A stretch of 64,000 bases of DNA from Microcebus murinus (lineage: Eukaryota > Chordata > Mammalia > Primates > Cheirogaleidae), in contig NC_134136.1 in NCBI RefSeq assembly GCF_040939455.1, forward strand, positions 106,194,014 through 106,258,013, read 5' to 3'. The notes beneath the pieces are model-generated. The model was not told the DNA's origin, did not search any database, and saw nothing but the letters and a program-made list of their open reading frames with translations. A program made the position numbers and the translations under genes. Positions 61,649 through 64,000 of this stretch are shown piece by piece. Within the stretch, counting starts at the first letter, position 1, and each line of letters opens with the position of its first letter.

Positions 61649-61980
61649 TTTTTTTTTTTTTTGAGACAGAGTCTCACTTTGTTGCCCAGGCTAGAGTGAG
61701 TGCCGTGGCGTCAGCCTAGCTCACAGCAATCTCAAACTCCTGGGCTCAAGCAATCCTACTGCCTCACTTTCCCAAGTAGCTGGGACTACAGACATGTGCC
61801 ACCATGCCTGGCTAATTTTTTTCTATATATGTTAGTTGGCCAATTAATTTCTTTCTATTTATAGTAGAGACAGGGTCTCGCTCTTGCTCAGGCTGGTTTT
61901 GAACTCCTGACCTCGAGCAATCCGCCCGCCTCGGCCTCCCAGAGTGCTAGGATTACAGGCGTGAGCCACTGTACCCGGCG
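61649..61980 (-). mobile_element. Alu SINE, lemur type
   Basis: Complete copy with perfect 15-bp target-site copies AAACATTTTATTCTA (61634-61648 and 61981-61995). Carries GGCGTCAGCCTAGCTCACAGC and TTGGCCAATTAATTTCTTTC. Poly-T of 14 at its left marks the minus orientation, sense with DMD. Confidence 0.97.
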
Positions 61981-62394
61981 AAACATTTTATTCTAAATGG
62001 GCCATATTACCTCTTATCCTGTTTGATTATCATGCTAACACTAGTAGTCTTTTTATTGCTTAGTCTATATTTTCCCTTGAACTCAGTGGGTGTGTTTGGG
62101 TCTTAATAATTCCGAGTATGAAAACTGATGACCTAATTCCATGTATATTGATGATAATGGACCTTTTCAGAATTTGTCAAGGTAGTTAAGCTATTATGAA
62201 AGTGACTTAATTCCCTTTCTCCAATGTAAAAATATTCAGAAGCAAAAATATAGAAATGAATAACAGAATGTTTCTTCAATTTTAGCTTTTGATATCTAAA
62301 ATAAATTTAAATTGAAAACATATATGTTATAGCAATTTAGAAGGACACTGTCCTGTGGCATTTTCTGCAATGATAGGAATATTCTACATTTGTG

Positions 62395-62500
62395 GTCTCC
62401 AATATAGTAGTCATTAGCTACCTGTGCCTATTGAGCACTTGAAATGTGTTCAATGTGAGTAAAGAACTGATTTTTGTTTCCATTTTCTGATTAATTAACA
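62395..62500 (+). mobile_element. Possible hAT-Charlie DNA transposon fragment
   Basis: GTCTCCAATATAGTAGTCATTAGC and CTATTGAGCACTTGAAATGTG match the first ~100 bp of a common mammalian hAT-Charlie element (..CCACATGTGGCTATTGAGCAC..). The rest is unrecognisable. The first motif lies at about 62395-62418. Confidence 0.55.
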
Positions 62501-62884
62501 CTGTTTTCAGTGATCTTTGTATGGTATGAGTATAAATTAAAATAATTGATGTCTATCATTAAACATCAATACTAGGGTTATTCTTTTACATTCAAACCTC
62601 CATGTCATCTCTGTGAAGAGAGAACTAAGAAGACAGGAAAACAATCACATCATATTTAACTAACTTAAAACTACATAAGACCAAAGGAAGAAAGTATTCA
62701 TTAGTTAAGAGTATCTTTGCAGGCATAGCCAACTGCTTACCTGATACTCATTCTTTCCTGCTTAACTAAAATAATCCAAATTTTGCTCAGACCAGCAAGG
62801 TTTTAGGATTAGGTTACCAGTTTTCACATGCTGAATTAAGAATAAATAAACATACCTATTCATTTAAAATACTCAATCCTCCTA

Positions 62885-63079
62885 GGATCTCTTAAAGTTA
62901 GAAGTGGTCATGTGACACATTTCTGGTCACTGCAGCATAAGTTAATCTTTTCTGTGTGAGACTGCCAGAAAAGCTTTTGTTTTTCTTATAAACAGGAGCT
63001 AACACAGCTGGAATATGTTTTTACTTTTTTCCATTTCCCCTTCTTCCATTTTATAGTCACATGCAGAAGAATAAAACAG
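62885..63079 (+). mobile_element. Possible old LTR-like fragment
   Basis: AAGTGGTCATGTGACACATTT and TCTGGTCACTGCAGCATAAG resemble the GTGGCCATGTG..TTCTGGCCAA segment of the LTR-like repeat at 23360-23715. It is cut off by the L1 that starts near 63080. Confidence 0.35.
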
Positions 63080-64000
63080 GACCTTTATCTCTCACCATAC
63101 ACAAAAATTCAAGGTGTATAGAAAACATGAAACCATGAAAATTGTAGAAGAAAACATAGGAAAAACTCTTCTAGACATCAGGTTAGGCAAAGAATTTATG
63201 ACTAAGACCCCAAAGGCAAATACAGCAACAACAAAAATAAATACATGGAATTTAATTAAATTAAAAAGCTTCTGTGCAGCAAAGGAAATGATCACCAGAG
63301 TAAATAGGTAACCTGTATAATGGGAGAAAATATTCCCAAATATCCAATAAAGGCCAATATCCAGAATCTACAAAGAACTCAAACATATCAGCAAGAAAAA
63401 AAAAAAAACTGGGCAAAAGACATGAACAGAAGTTTTTCATAAAAAGATAAACAAATGGCCAACAAACATATGAAAAATCTTCAACACCACTAATCATCAG
63501 GGAAATGCAAATTAAAATCACATTGATATACCACACCTTACCCCTGTCAGAATTTCTATTAATGTCAAAAAACAATAGATGTTGGCATGGATACAACGAG
63601 AAAGGAATGCTTATATGCTGTTGGTGGACTGCAAATTACAGCAGTCTCTATGCAAAACAGTATGGAGTTTCCTCAAAGAAATAAATATAGATGGACCATT
63701 CGACTCACCAATCCCACTGCTGGGTATCTACCCAAAGGAAAAGAAGTCATTTTATCAAAAAGACACCTGCACTCAAATGTTTATCGCAGCATAATTCACA
63801 ATCACGAAGATGTGGAATTAACCTAACTGCCCATCAATTCATGAGTGGATTAAGAAAATGTGGTATGTATATGCCATGGAGTATTACTGAGCCATAAAAA
63901 GAATGAAATAATGTCTTTTGCAGCAATGCAGATGGAACTGGAGACTATTATCCCAAATGAAGTATCTCAGGAATGGACAAACACTATATGTACTCTCTAA
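63080..64000 (+). mobile_element. L1 ORF2 3' part, continues past the window
   Basis: The plus strand carries conserved ORF2 C-terminal sequence: VYRKHETMKIVEENIGKTLLD-like codons at 63114, then KLKSFCAAKEMITRVN (63260-63310), then the stretch leading to the L1 3' end. Several frameshifts break it. The element is an older L1 subfamily than the lemur tails and is cut by the window edge. Confidence 0.88.

Noticed and set aside
61279..61677. 132-codon minus-strand ORF
   Set aside because: It is the reverse of an L1 3' UTR and the Alu poly-T; not a gene.

Overview
This window is intronic mammalian DNA with one exon I can name. On the minus strand, 25259-25376 is exon 52 of the dystrophin gene (DMD): 118 bp, an AG acceptor and a GTAAGT donor, coding for part of a central-rod spectrin repeat. 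The whole window therefore lies inside DMD, read right to left: 64000-25377 is part of intron 51 and 25258-1 is part of intron 52. From memory these introns are about 44 and 50 kb in human, so exons 51 and 53 are expected outside the window, and I see neither. DMD is X-linked in placental mammals.

The host looks like a strepsirrhine primate, most likely a lemur. The three Alu copies carry the lemur-type body (GCGTCAGCCTAGCTCACAGC, TTGGCCAATTAATTTCTTTC) rather than the monkey/ape form. The younger L1 tails end in the pattern GTACCCCCATAATATGCTGAAATAAA, which I associate with lemur L1s.

Layout. 1-11.7 kb: AT-rich intron with old MIR, L2 and LTR fragments. 11.8-18.7 kb: a full-length but decayed L1, antisense to DMD. 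19-25 kb: L2, a cluster of MIRs and an old LTR-like repeat. 25.3 kb: exon 52. 26-28.3 kb: two L1 tails in opposite orientation just upstream of the exon in transcript order. 29 and 33 kb: Alus. 35-37.6 kb: MIR pair, L2, L1. 38.1-42.2 kb: a Tigger1 DNA transposon broken by two L1 pieces. 42.6-50.4 kb: L2, an inverted L1 insertion, MIRs, a MaLR LTR with a hAT fragment in it, and a young L1 tail. 51.6-53.4 kb: a 155-bp inverted duplication. 52.4 kb: a compound microsatellite. 54-61 kb: LTRs and a many-layered nest of transposons. 61.6 kb: Alu. 63.1 kb to the end: another L1 running out of the window.

No bacterial-type genes, operons, CRISPR arrays or RNA genes are seen. Nearly all open reading frames are chance or transposon frames. 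I did not find a new biological system. The most notable items are the inverted duplication at 51.6/53.2 kb, an Alu with a small internal inversion, the nested transposons at 60.2-61.2 kb, and a complementary pair of L1 tails close to exon 52.
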